Shown here: one piece after another, positions 11,442 through 21,619 of the stretch
How the letters are laid out: each line of letters begins with the position of its first letter
How positions within the stretch are numbered: the stretch's first letter is position 1
Source of the DNA: Taiwanofungus camphoratus
Taxonomy: Eukaryota > Basidiomycota > Agaricomycetes > Polyporales > Taiwanofungaceae
Direction: 5' to 3'
NCBI GenBank assembly: GCA_003999685.1
Contig: CP021224.1
Location: 1,488,001-1,552,000 of the forward strand
DNA length: 64,000 nucleotides
Position numbers and translations under genes: made by a program
The notes under the pieces: model-generated
Databases searched by the model: none
Seen by the model: the letters and a program-made list of their open reading frames with translations, nothing else
What the model was told of the DNA's origin: nothing

Positions 11442-12773
11442 TTAAAAATCCTCTGTGGCCAATTCTTCCATGACCTCCCTCTTCTCATCGGCCGATAGGC
11501 TCTTGATGTAAGAGCGATAGTCCGTAGGGTGCGTGTCTTGCGCCTTGGGCGTGCTCTTTGTCCTTGCTGCCGCCTTCTTGCGACAGTCTCGTGCCGAATG
11601 TCCCCTATTATGGCAATAGAAGCATAGGTTGTTGTCGCAGTGGTATTTCCTCTCGCTTTCGTTCAAGGAGCAACCATCCGTCCACTGCTTCCTGACAGGA
11701 GGGGATGAAGAGGTGCGGGTTGGGCGGGTGACGACTGTGTCCACATCCATGGGTTCCCCATAGTCGACTGAGGTGGTGACGTTGGAGATCTGGTCAATCC
11801 CCCTATAGATTGCATCCAGGGATAGGACGTCTCTGTACCATTTTTCCATGGTGTCTGGCCTTTCGGATGTGGCCCTCCCGGCTAATGTGGCGTAGATCTG
11901 GCGGTCTAGCCCCTTGATGAATATCGCCCTAAGGGTAGGGTAATCGTTCTCGGTGCGGTTTCTGTTCGCATCGATGGTCGCGTCCTTCAACTTCGCCTTT
12001 TCGGCCAAGAGTCGGAATCTTTCCACATACATTTTAGTAGTGGCCCTCGTTTTCTTGTTCAGCTGTTTGGCTGGTAACTCCATGAGCACCTGATGGGCTC
12101 GCTGCACTCCCTCGTGTTCAGGGAATGCCAATTTGAGGGATGCTTTGAATATGTCCCATGTCCTGTAGGGCGCTTGGCCCCCCGCTGCTCGTTCGTAGAA
12201 CGTGTCACGCCATATGCGTGCGTCTTGCCCTCCCTTCATGAGGGCGACCGCGAATGCGATTTTTGCGTCATCGCTGAGGTTGGTGTTGTTCGTGGCGGTG
12301 AAGTAGTGTTCCACCCGCTGGACAAATCGGTCCAGATCTTCTCCTTGCCCGGTGAATGGATCCGGCGCAGGAATGTCGAGCTTGAGGGCTCGAGCCCCTT
12401 GCTGCTGGGTGCTGAGGCGAGCGATGAGTGCCTCCAGCTGCTGTTGGGTCATGTTTCCAATTGTGGCCATCGTGACTCGTCGAGGTATGGGTGCGGATAT
12501 TAGAGGAGTGGATGAGGAAGAGGATGGAGTAGGTGTGGGTGTTCGAGAAGTTGAGGTGGTGAACGTGTCCCCGGTGGTTGGTTCGATGGGTGTGGATTCC
12601 TGTGACCCTCCCGTGAATAAGATGGCGATGTCTTTTCCTTCGTCAACAGGGTTTCGCTGGAAGTAAGTAGCGAGGTTGGCCTGTGCTTGTTGGATTGATC
12701 GTCTGGATGTTGTTCTAACCCAGGTAAGCGGTGAACTTGGATAGATTGGGTTCCGGTTCGCGTCTACGAACAC
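11442..12773 (-). mobile_element. Gypsy-B gag
   Basis: Open frame of about 443 residues: Ser/Thr/Pro-rich N-terminus, a retrotransposon-gag type capsid core (ARIWRDTFYERA, MELPAKQLNKKTRA) and one zinc knuckle CFYCHNRGHSARDC near the C-terminus. It is clearly homologous to the Gypsy-C gag at 49,449-50,771. Appears uninterrupted. Confidence 0.92.
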
Positions 12774-12907
12774 TCGTTGTTCGATGTCGTAGAGAAGTGG
12801 TTCCTCTCCTCGTGTAGGTAACCCCCAATAGTCAGGATCGACGGTCCTGAGGTAAGACGTGGTAATGGATGTATGCCCACTAGATAGTACTAGGGGCGAC
12901 TTATTGC

Positions 12908-12919
12908 AAGTCTGATCTT
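12908..12919 (-). promoter_or_regulatory. Gypsy-B primer site matching its own LTR (self-primer)
   Basis: Immediately inside the 5' LTR the transcript reads AAGATCAGACTT. The reverse complement AAGTCTGATCTT lies in the LTR (13,097-13,108), about 36 bases after a TATATATA box, i.e. at the expected start of the RNA. This is the self-priming arrangement known for Tf1-type chromoviruses, where the 5' end of the RNA folds back to prime reverse transcription. Confidence 0.75.
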
Positions 12920-12920
12920 T

Positions 12921-13397
12921 TGATACAAATTGGTATCTCGGATCCTAAACGTTGCCTCACGCGTGAGGGCCTGACCACGATAGAAGGTGGCGAGGTCTTA
13001 TGGTCGATATAGACCGAGTGTCGTGAAGTCCGTAGACTCGAGCGAGTATCACTCAGATATGAGCGAGAGGATACAAGACACGAATATAGTGGTAACAAGA
13101 TCAGACTTAAGGTCCGACCTAAGCTAAAGTACATGCTATATATACAAGTACCTGGTATGCGCACGGACCAAGAACTACTCTAGGGCAGGAGGTCCGTAAT
13201 GTGGTACGACTGTAGATAAATAGAAAGTGGTACGATCCGGGCGTATTAGCAATACGTATGAGTGATGAGGAATGTGGTAAGCGGCCCGGATATGAGTCAG
13301 AGTCCTATGCGTAAGCGGGGCCGATCCGGGGCCCATACAGTAATAGTCCATATGTAAGCAATGGCCGTGGTAATGATAAGAAATAGAAATTGTTTCA
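12921..13397 (-). repeat. Gypsy-B 5' LTR
   Basis: 477 bases, TG...CA ends, TATATATA promoter element at about 13,137-13,144 on the minus strand. Pairs with 5,294-5,770. Confidence 0.93.
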
Positions 13398-14675
13398 TTC
13401 AGCCTGCTCTACTCGTGCGACTTGAGGCCTGACTTCACCTGAAGCATCCTGACCATTATTCTGACAACCCTTATCCATTTTCTGACATTCATGTAGCAGC
13501 AATGTTCATCCTACATGGTATTTCGAGTACGCCAACAGTTGCAGCACTGCAGCCAACAGCTTCGACAACTACTCCATCTGGCATAATCAAGACCGAAGAC
13601 ATCTCGACAATCATCGAGAGTTTGTCAAAGACCATTGCCACCCTTATTCAGCCCAGCAGTAGCAAATTGAACATAGCTGCTAGGCTCCCATCAACTCAAG
13701 GTGGCACAGAACAGACCTGCCATTTTTGTGGTGACCAGAACCATGGCATTCGAAGCTGCCTGCATGTAGAAGCAGACATAGCCGCCGGGAAATGCAAGTA
13801 TAACACCAAAGGAAAGGTCATATTTCCAAACGGTCTATTCATTCCACGCAGTATCTCTGGCATTACAATCTGTGACCGTCTCTACGAGTGGATTCATCGC
13901 AACATGCCAGCAGCACCTAGCCTGCTCTATGGGATCGATGATCAAGTCAGTGTCCAGACCTTCACACTCAACACAGAAGGCTGGATCGAAGTGCTCGAAA
14001 GGGAGCTCTTACAGCTTCGAAAGTGTAGAGAAGTCTTCGATGGCGTCGAAATTATACAGTGCAAGAAACCTACTACGACAGTGCCGCAGACTACAGAAGT
14101 TTCTGATGCGACTCCCATATCATGCAGTACCAACAACCCAGCACCTGACACAGCCAAGTCAGCCGCTCCTACCACAGTCCTGGTCCCAGCGACCTCAGCC
14201 AAACCTTCTTAGCCAAACCTTCGATGAATACCTCCACACCTTCAACGATTTCCACAGCTATAGTTCCCCCACCCACTTCATTGAACATACCTTCGACACA
14301 GCCCGCCGCTGCATCTACTCCGTCAGCGTCCCCAGTCCATCCCTTCCCAAATGCTCAAGACGTGACTTATGCTCCGCTGAACCTTTGAAACTTTGCTGCC
14401 CCACCCAAGTCTTTGAACAATAAGGGCAAGGACCCTGCGTACAAGACTATAGTTTCCATACACCAACCCAAGATAGCCGACAAAATCTTTGCATGCTCGA
14501 TGAGGTTCCCTCTCGTCATGTTAACACTGGAAGAACTCCTTTTGATCTCACCCGACGTACACAACAAGTATTGGAAAGCAGTTACACCGAAGCGAGTCTC
14601 AGTGAAACCTGTCACTTTGGTGCACATCATAGAGCTCACTGACAAAAACGAGGTAAAAGAGATGCACCAACTATC

Positions 14676-17600
14676 TTGTTCAGGCACAGTGCTACAGCCA
14701 GGAGCTACGGTCATACCCGACCCCTACAAAACCTACCTCAAGCACATCCTGATGGCAAGCATCCCGCCGACCTCACAGTTGCTCACGACTCGAACGCTAT
14801 CTGCTCGATCTACGCTCTAGTCAACAATAAAGAGCAGATTGAATACATCGTAGATCCAGGTTCACAAATTGTAGCAATGTCAGAGGAAGTTTGTTTAGGC
14901 CTGAAGCTTCTCTTCGACCCTATGATACAGTTAAACATACAGTCCGCCAACAGCGAAGTAGACCGATCTCTAGAGCTCGTACGCAACGTACCCTTCCAGA
15001 TTGGTGAAGTAGTATTATATCTTCAGGCTCTTGTTATCCAAAATGCAGCATACAACATCCTTCTCAGACAACCCTTCGATGTTCTTACACAAAGCATCGT
15101 AAAGAACTTCACAAACGAAGAACAAACTATCACGATAGTATGCCCCAACTCCAGCGAAACCATCACGATTCCTATGTATCCATGTGGAAAACCACACTTT
15201 TGACCGCAGCACCATAGAAGCTGCCCACACTCGGGTTTTCACGCTTTGAGGATTTGATACCCCATCGTCAAGGAGAAGCAGCCCTAGTCATCGACTACGA
15301 TGGGGCAAAATCTAGTATTTCCTTTATTGCTCCGATTGATTCTTTGATCCCTGACACAATCCAGTCTCTCTACCTTTCTGCTTGTTCTTCAGCCTCTGAA
15401 CATTTACAGTCTCTCTATGTCACAGACACCAAAACATCCAGTAAAGCTGTATTGAATGCTTTAACGTGGGCTTCGACACTTCTATTTTCAGCCCTCTTCG
15501 CCTCACTTCCTACCTCATCCTCTCCAAATTCTTCGACTCGTGCTCCGACCTTGCAGCTTACTAATTCCATTCTTCCAACATCTTCTACGTCAACTCATGA
15601 AACCTATACAGCTATCAAAAAGAAGTACAAACCAGTCACACTCAAGACTCATCCCGTTTTAGGAGCGGTCCCCGAGCGGTTTTGAATAGTTCGAGACATT
15701 AAGGGGGACCTCCTTTTTATTATGCCAGTACTCTCAACCAATCCCCCACTCTTCAAACCTACTGGCCAATATACGTGTGAACACTTCAACATCACGGAGA
15801 AGCTTCACGACGGCACCTTCCTGCTCCCCGATGAGCGTCAAGTCCTACACCACTTTATGTGCTTGCACAATGAAGCCTTCACATGGACCGACAAAGAAAG
15901 AGGATGCTTCAAGCCAGAGTACTTCCCTCTCATAGATTTTTCCATCATACCACATATGCCCTGGGTGCAGAAGAATATCCCAATTCCACCTGGGATCTAC
16001 AATCAAGTCTGCACAGTGATCAAGCGAAAGATCGACACAGACATCTACAAACCTTTAAACTCATCATATCAATCACATTGGTTCTGCATAGTAAAGAAAG
16101 ATGGGAAATCTTTTCAACTCATACACTCCCTTGAGCCCCTTAACGCAGTTATCATACAGCATTCTGGCATACCACCTACGCCAGAATATCTAGCAGAACA
16201 GTTTGGAGGAAGTCCATGCAGTGGCATGCTCGACCTTTACGTAGGCTACAACGAACGACTCATTGTGGAGTCTTCGAGAGACCTTACAACCTTCCAAACA
16301 CCCTACGGTGCCATGCGTCTAGTCACCCTTCCAATGGGTTGGATGAACTCTGTTCCTATATTCCACAATGACATCACGTACATTCTACAACCCAAAATTC
16401 CGCACTCGACAGTGCCCTACATTGATGATATTCCGGTCAAAGGCCCCGCATCAGACTACAATGACGAGTGGCTGCCCTCGAATGCTGGAATTCGAAGATT
16501 TGTGTGGGAACACTTCGAAAACCTGAATTGAATCGTTACTCAAATGTGCTATGCAGGAGGAACCTTCTCCAGTGTAAAGAGTGTTCTAATCTCGCGTGAG
16601 ATCATGGTCATAGGACACCGGTGTACTCCTGAAGGATGGTTGCCCAATGACTCTCGAGTCTCAGCAATACGTAACTGGGGTCCCTGCGCTACACTCTCTG
16701 ACATTCAAGTGTTCCTAGGAACCATCGGAGTTGTTCGAATATTCATATGCAACTTCATCCATCATGTCGATGTCCTCGTACGCCTTACGAGGAAGGACAT
16801 AGAGTTTGAATTCAGTCCTGAGCAAATCACAGCACAAGAAGACCTCAAGGACGCTCTACTCTCATCCCCCGCACTTCGCGCTATCAACTACGATTCCCCA
16901 TCCCCTGTAATCCTCGCAGTCAACACTTCATTCATAGCAGTCGGATACCACCTTTGTCAGTGCGATGAAGCCAACACTCGAGTCCACTACTACAACTGTT
17001 TCGGCTCTATCACACTCAATGATCATGAGCAAAGGTTCTCCCAACCTAAACTCGAGATCTATGGTCTATTCTGCGCCCTTCGATCCCTTCGACTTTACCT
17101 TATTGGCATTTGAAACCTCATTGTAGAAGTCGACGCTCGCTACATCAAAGGCATGCTCAAGAACCCAGATATCGCCCCCAGTGCAAGTATCAACTGCTGG
17201 ATAGTAGCCATCCTCACGTTCCACTTCACAATAGTACATGTTCCTGATACGATGCATGGCCCAGATGGTCTCTCTCAATGTACGCCCCAGCTGGGCAATG
17301 TCATCGTAGAAGAATCCGACGAAGACTTCGACGACTGGATTGATCACATGCACTCCTTCGTCCATCAGATACTACCTCCCCCTCCTACCCCCGCAATGCC
17401 CATTCTAACCAACACAGAAGCTGAGGACAGCTCCAAATTCAAAAAGGAGGAGGATAGCTATGAAATAGTCCCATGTTCAGAGCAAGTGCAGCTCGCAGAC
17501 GCAAGACTCGACAAAGTCCTCAAATTTCATCGAACACTTTTGAAGCCAGAAGACATTTTGGACAGCGAATACGAAGGCTTTCTCAAGTACTGCTTGCTGT

Positions 17601-18871
17601 TCTTTCTGGATAACGACACTCTATGGCGAAAGGACAGCCACAGCACACACAAGTTGGTCGTCAAGCCTGGTGATCGACTTTGAATCCTTCGAGAATGTCA
17701 TGACCACACAGCCCATCAGGGGATCTACACAATGAAAGTTTTCATCAACGAACAATTCTGATGGCCATTCCACTATGCAGACATAGCATGGTTCGTACAA
17801 ACGTGCCATCTATGCCAGTCTCATCAAGTACAGCAGATTCTTATCCCCCCTACCGTTGCAATGCCCGCTCCTATCTTCGCCAAGATACATATCGATACAA
17901 TGCATATGCCCACGTCTGGTGAATACAAGTATCACATACAAGGAAGATGCTCTCTCATGATGTACCTGGAATTTCAAATGCTTCAAAAAGAAACAGTGTC
18001 CGCACTTGCTGACTGGATCTTCAAAGACATTCTCTGCTGATGGGGCACACTCAGCGAGATCATTATGGACAACAGTGCAGTGTTTATCAAAGTGGCAGAC
18101 TATCTTTTGGAGAAATACCACATCAACCACATTCCAATCAGCAGCTACAACTCAAGAGCAAATGGACTCATTGAACGACCACACTTTAGCACAAGACAAG
18201 CTTTATTCAAAACTGCCAACGGAGATGAGAAGAAATGGTCTCACGCAGTGTACTTTGTATTCTGGTCCAAATGCATTACAACTTGACAATGCATGGGTTG
18301 CTCACTGTACTTTGCAGTCATGGGCACTCATCCTCTCATCTCTCTTGACATCGTAGAAGCCATGTACCTTCAGCCCCCTCCTGCTTCAATTCTTTCTATG
18401 ACAGATCTCATCACACGCAGAGCAATCACGCTCTAGATGTGTGTAGAGCAAATAGCTGAACTCAAATCAAAGGTCTACGAAGCGCGTTGAATGGCAGCAC
18501 TTCGCTTCAAAAGGGAACATGAGCACTTGATCAAGGACTTCAATTTCAAATGTGGAGATTTAGTGCTCGTACAAAACACAAAGATTGAGAAGTCCCTGAA
18601 TAGCAAGATGCGCCCCCACTACCTAGGCCCCCTCATTGTTGTATCACGCAACAAGGGCAGCATGTACATTGTCTGCGAACTGGATGGCACAGTCTTTGAC
18701 CGGCCCATCGCAGCATTCCGAGTCATCCCCTACTTCACTCAACAATCCATCCCCATCCCAGACAACCTGGAAGACGTCTCAACTGAGCATCTTCGAGAAC
18801 TTGAACGATCCAATTCGCTCGGTGATGACGACAATGACATCATCGAAGACGTCGAAGAAAGTGAGCAGTAG
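14676..18871 (+). mobile_element. Gypsy-A copy A1 pol region
   Basis: Protease-like segment with VDPGSQIVAMSEEV near 14,855; reverse transcriptase with TLPMGWMNSVPIFHND and YIDDIPVKGP near 16,330-16,445; RNase H segment DHEQRFSQPKLEIYGL near 17,025; integrase zinc finger and core (MDNSAVFIKVADYLL, NSRANGLIERP) at 17,690-18,290; a C-terminal module RPHYLGPLIVV (GPY/F-like) near 18,615 but no chromodomain. A different Gypsy lineage from B and C. Fossil with roughly ten breaks. It lies in the perfect palindrome arm and is mirrored at 34,524-38,719. Confidence 0.9.
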
Positions 18872-19251
18872 AAGCCCCTGTCTCTCTACTTGTACTACTA
18901 TGCGTACTTTCTACAGTCTCTTTTCTCTTATAATATGTTTGATTCAATTTTTTTTATTTTGAGCTAGCACCATTCTATTTGTACCATACACGATTCAACT
19001 CGACTAAGTCACAATATTGCTTCGATATTCTACAAATGCCTTGATTTGAACGTTGTGCAGAGGCTCACACTCTATGAGTCCTCCTAGGCAGTGATGACAT
19101 ACTGAGCCTACCAATGTCACCAATTTTTTTACCAAGTCCTTCAATATGTTCTTCGAATGCTTCTATTTCCTTCTATCACACATTTTCACATTGGGATGAA
19201 GAATGATTAATTTTCTATAGTACAAGACTACAACCTGCCGAAAGACAATGA

Positions 19252-20060
19252 CTACTCCTCGTCACCCGACTCTGGCCCAACTACAAATCCACCGCCCACA
19301 ATTGCCTCTTGTTTCATACACATCAGCTCCATGTCAAGGTCATGGAGCATGACACGATGAAATGTGATGTTCACATGCTCTGCCCGAATCATGCAGATGG
19401 TGGTGTGGGATTGCTCATCAAGGTCAAGCAAATCCAGGTCGTCTTGTTTCAGACCCAGGCAACTACCACCATCCAGAGGGACCTTGACAGTGGGATGAGG
19501 AGGCTGTGTCACCCGACAGCGCTTCAATCCACTGGCCTCCCCTGTTGAAGGACCAGTGGAAGGGGCATGCGCTGCAAAAAGAGAGGTTAGAAGCAAAGGC
19601 ATAAAAACTAACAAAAAAGTACTTACCTTGCTTCTTTCTGCCACCATGCATCTTCTTTGTCTTCCCCAAAACTGAGATGCCACCGAAATAACATCTCTGC
19701 ACTGTCTGTATGCAGCGGTCGCATGCCGTAGCACCCTCCAACCAGGCGCACTCAACGGTTTGGGTACGGGTGTGACATTGATTGCACTACAAAAGAAGCA
19801 TTAGCCAAATCGAGGACTTACAACATACAAATGCATACCTTCTCCCCTGCCTGCTGCTTCCACTGCGCAACTTGTGCCCAGTCAGTCTCAGGTGCCACTG
19901 AGCCATCGTGATTGCCCTTCAACGCCTTTTTATGAATCGGTCAGTAAACAAACAGAAAGAACAAAGCTCTAGCTACTTACAGCCACACTATCCCCCTCAT
20001 CCTCGTGAGCCCACTTCTTACCTTTTGAAGGAGCGGTGGCTCCTTTGAGGCACACAATCC
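19252..20060 (-). CDS. Antisense zinc-cluster gene in A1 (gene X, copy 1), 5' truncated
   Basis: Downstream of A1 pol and opposite to it. Exons from 5' to 3': about 20,060-19,980 (GKKWAHEDEG), about 19,930-19,840 (VAPETDWAQVAQWKQQAGEK), about 19,790-19,625 with the cysteine cluster CNQC...C...CDRC...C (CX2CX8CX8CX2CX6C, close to the fungal Zn2Cys6 pattern), and about 19,573-19,252 ending PESGDEE. GT-AG introns separate them. Copy A2 has a longer version between pol and the 3' LTR at 42,477-44,401. The upstream end runs into the tandem repeat at 20,071. Possible DNA-binding or regulatory protein; function unknown. Confidence 0.7.
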
Positions 20061-20070
20061 AGTAAGAAAA

Positions 20071-20350
20071 CCCCATTGCAACAGGCCAATAAATGCTGAG
20101 TTTGGCCTGTTGTGAATGGGCCGTCCGACATTGGCTGATCATTGAAACAAGCCCCGTTGCAACAGGTCAGCTGGGGATGGCACTATCCCATTGCAACAGG
20201 TCAGCCAGGGATGGGACCAGCCCATTTCAATGGGTCAGCCAGGCAGGGTACCTACCTGTTGAAACAGGTCGGCCAGGGATGAAACCTACCCATTGCAACG
20301 GGTCGGCCGGCGATGGACCCATCCCGTTGCAACGGGTCAGCTGGCCATTT
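20071..20350. repeat. 34-base tandem repeat with palindromic core
   Basis: About eight degenerate units of roughly 34 bases. Each has a core related to CCCGTTGCAACGGG, itself a perfect 14-base palindrome in the last unit, followed by TCAGCCAGGGATGG-like sequence. Lies between the truncated gene X copy and the acidic-protein gene. Mirrored at 33,045-33,324. Confidence 0.8.
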
Positions 20351-20510
20351 CTTATTTCCAGGGATGCCCCCTGGCCCTTGCAGCAGCCAGGTCAAGTCTG
20401 ATGCCTAAATGAAGGCCTCACTGTTGGGTAAAGCTTTGATCAATTACAGCCATGTTCAGATATACATGAAGTTCCAAGAACAGGAATGTAGATATGATTA
20501 CATTTTGTAC

Positions 20511-21168
20511 CTTTCTAGTACATGTGCAACAGAGTCCACCCCCAAAGCATTGAAGTCCCTCATGTCAGTCAGCCTTTGCAAAGAATCAGCAGATTTGACC
20601 TGCTCCACCCTGAGATGCTGATAAGCATATACCAACTGAGCGGCAGCTTGGGTCTCAGTGTGCTTATCAGCCCATCTCAGCAAGTCTGCAGAAAAGACAG
20701 ATTCTACATAAATGATGAGTGAACACAAAGGCAGAAGTTGGATGAGAGAACCATGATTGAGAACTCACTATTATCACTGGGGTCTGGCCCTTGAGCTTGT
20801 CCCCCTGCTGAAAATTGTGCCTGTGCATGCCCATGTACTATTAGAATCATGGAAAAGGGGAAAAAGGACTTATCTACCTGAGCCTGACCCTCATCCACCT
20901 CCATCTGATCTGCATGCTGCCCAGCATCAGAGCTGAGCTCTATGACATCCCCCTGCCCCTGCCCCTCCTCATCTTCCTCCTCCTCCTCCTTATCTTCCTC
21001 CTCCTCCTCCTCCTCCTCCTCCTCCTCATCATCATCATCATCATCCTCATCACTATCTGTCTCATACTGCAACCCCTCTCCAGAGCTCTGTCCCTCACTG
21101 CCAGATCCATCCCCAGAAGAGCCACTACCAGAAGAGGGGCGGGACACACAATATACTTCTTCACATTT
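20511..21168 (-). CDS. Acidic coiled protein, unknown (partial)
   Basis: I do not recognise it. Three exons can be proposed with GT-AG introns that keep frame: 21,168-20,878 (SRPSSGSGSSGD then a long Asp/Glu tract, then DVIELSSD and QMEVDEGQAQ), 20,820-20,769 (GGQAQGPDPSDN) and 20,685-20,511 (LLRWADKHTETQAAAQLV to DSVAHVLER, probably helical), followed by a GTACAA donor. No start codon is evident: the frame runs into the junction with the opposite-strand gene X fragment at about 21,206. Downstream exons, if any, would cross the 34-base repeat. Mirrored at 32,227-32,884. Confidence 0.5.
20972..21049. repeat. Trinucleotide microsatellite (CTC/ATC)n
   Basis: A run of CTC and ATC triplets coding the Asp/Glu tract on the minus strand. 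Its mirror at 32,346-32,423 has the same length and order. Confidence 0.9.
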
Positions 21169-21205
21169 TCAGTGAGAGGGATGACCTCCACGTCATTGTC
21201 ATACA

Positions 21206-21619
21206 TGATGCCGAGGAGCGTGTCGAGGGAACCGTCCCTTCTTTAAAGGGGAAGAAGCGGGCTTGGCCGGATGATGGCGGTGATGCGAAGGTAAGTGGTC
21301 TTTTGCTTGTTCCTTTCTTTTTCTTGTCACTAACCATGTCTTGAAAGCTGTTGACAGGTGGTTGTGACATCTCAGCGGCACCCGAGACTGACCGGGTATG
21401 TGTTGTGTGCATGAAACAGCAGGACAGTGAAAAGGTACGTAAGCTATGACCATTGTTATTTTCTTAGGCTAACACTTCTTCATAGTGCGATCAATGTCGA
21501 ACCTGCACTCAGACTGTTGAGTGCATCTGGGCGGAGGGCACCACCACGTGCGATCGGTGCATCCAGGTGGCCCAGGGCTGTTATTTTGGCAGTTTTTGGG
21601 TTCTGGGTCATACAAAGAA
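21206..21619 (+). pseudogene. Gene X fragment (copy 2), cut by Gypsy-C
   Basis: Part of the same zinc-cluster family as 19,252-20,060 and 42,477-44,401. Segments: EGTVPSLKGKKRAWPDD up to an intron donor near 21,290, SAAPETDRVCVVCMKQQ, then CDQC...C...CDRC...C and CYFGSFWVLG. It is closer in this part to the A2 copy than to the A1 copy. The 5' part is missing at a junction with the acidic gene, and the reading stops where the LTR of Gypsy-C copy C1 begins at 21,620. Mirrored at 31,776-32,189. Confidence 0.7.

Larger units (their letters stand above)
5294..13397 (-). mobile_element. Gypsy-B: full-length chromovirus with third ORF
   Basis: A complete LTR element on the minus strand inserted in Gypsy-A gag. 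Both LTRs are 477 bases and differ at seven positions (about 1.5%), all transitions, so the insertion is young. The flanks are TCCAG and TTCAG, a 5-base duplication with one change; the empty site is at about 39,985. Parts in order of transcription: LTR, primer site, gag, protease, reverse transcriptase, RNase H, integrase with C-terminal chromodomain, a third ORF, polypurine tract, LTR. The gag and third ORF look open; pol has about four breaks, so the copy is not autonomous as it stands. Confidence 0.95.
3362..14675 (+). mobile_element. Gypsy-A copy A1, gag region (interrupted by two insertions)
   Basis: The gag-type region of a Ty3/Gypsy element of the kind common in Agaricomycetes. It lies in three pieces, 3,362-4,031, 5,016-5,293 and from 13,403 on, separated by a solo LTR and by the whole Gypsy-B element. 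The uninterrupted counterpart at 38,820-40,936 (minus) proves continuity across both insertions. A zinc knuckle CHFCGDQNHGIRSC (CX2CX4HX4C) lies near 13,720. Rich in Ser, Thr and Pro. Fossil with several breaks. It differs from its mirror by roughly 15% at protein level up to 14,575, then becomes identical. Confidence 0.85.

Noticed and set aside
20071-20350. CRISPR-like array
   Set aside because: Units are degenerate throughout and abut each other with no unique spacers; the genome is clearly eukaryotic.
20914-21246. Leu/Ile-rich membrane protein on the plus strand
   Set aside because: It is the antisense reading of the Asp/Glu tract microsatellite.
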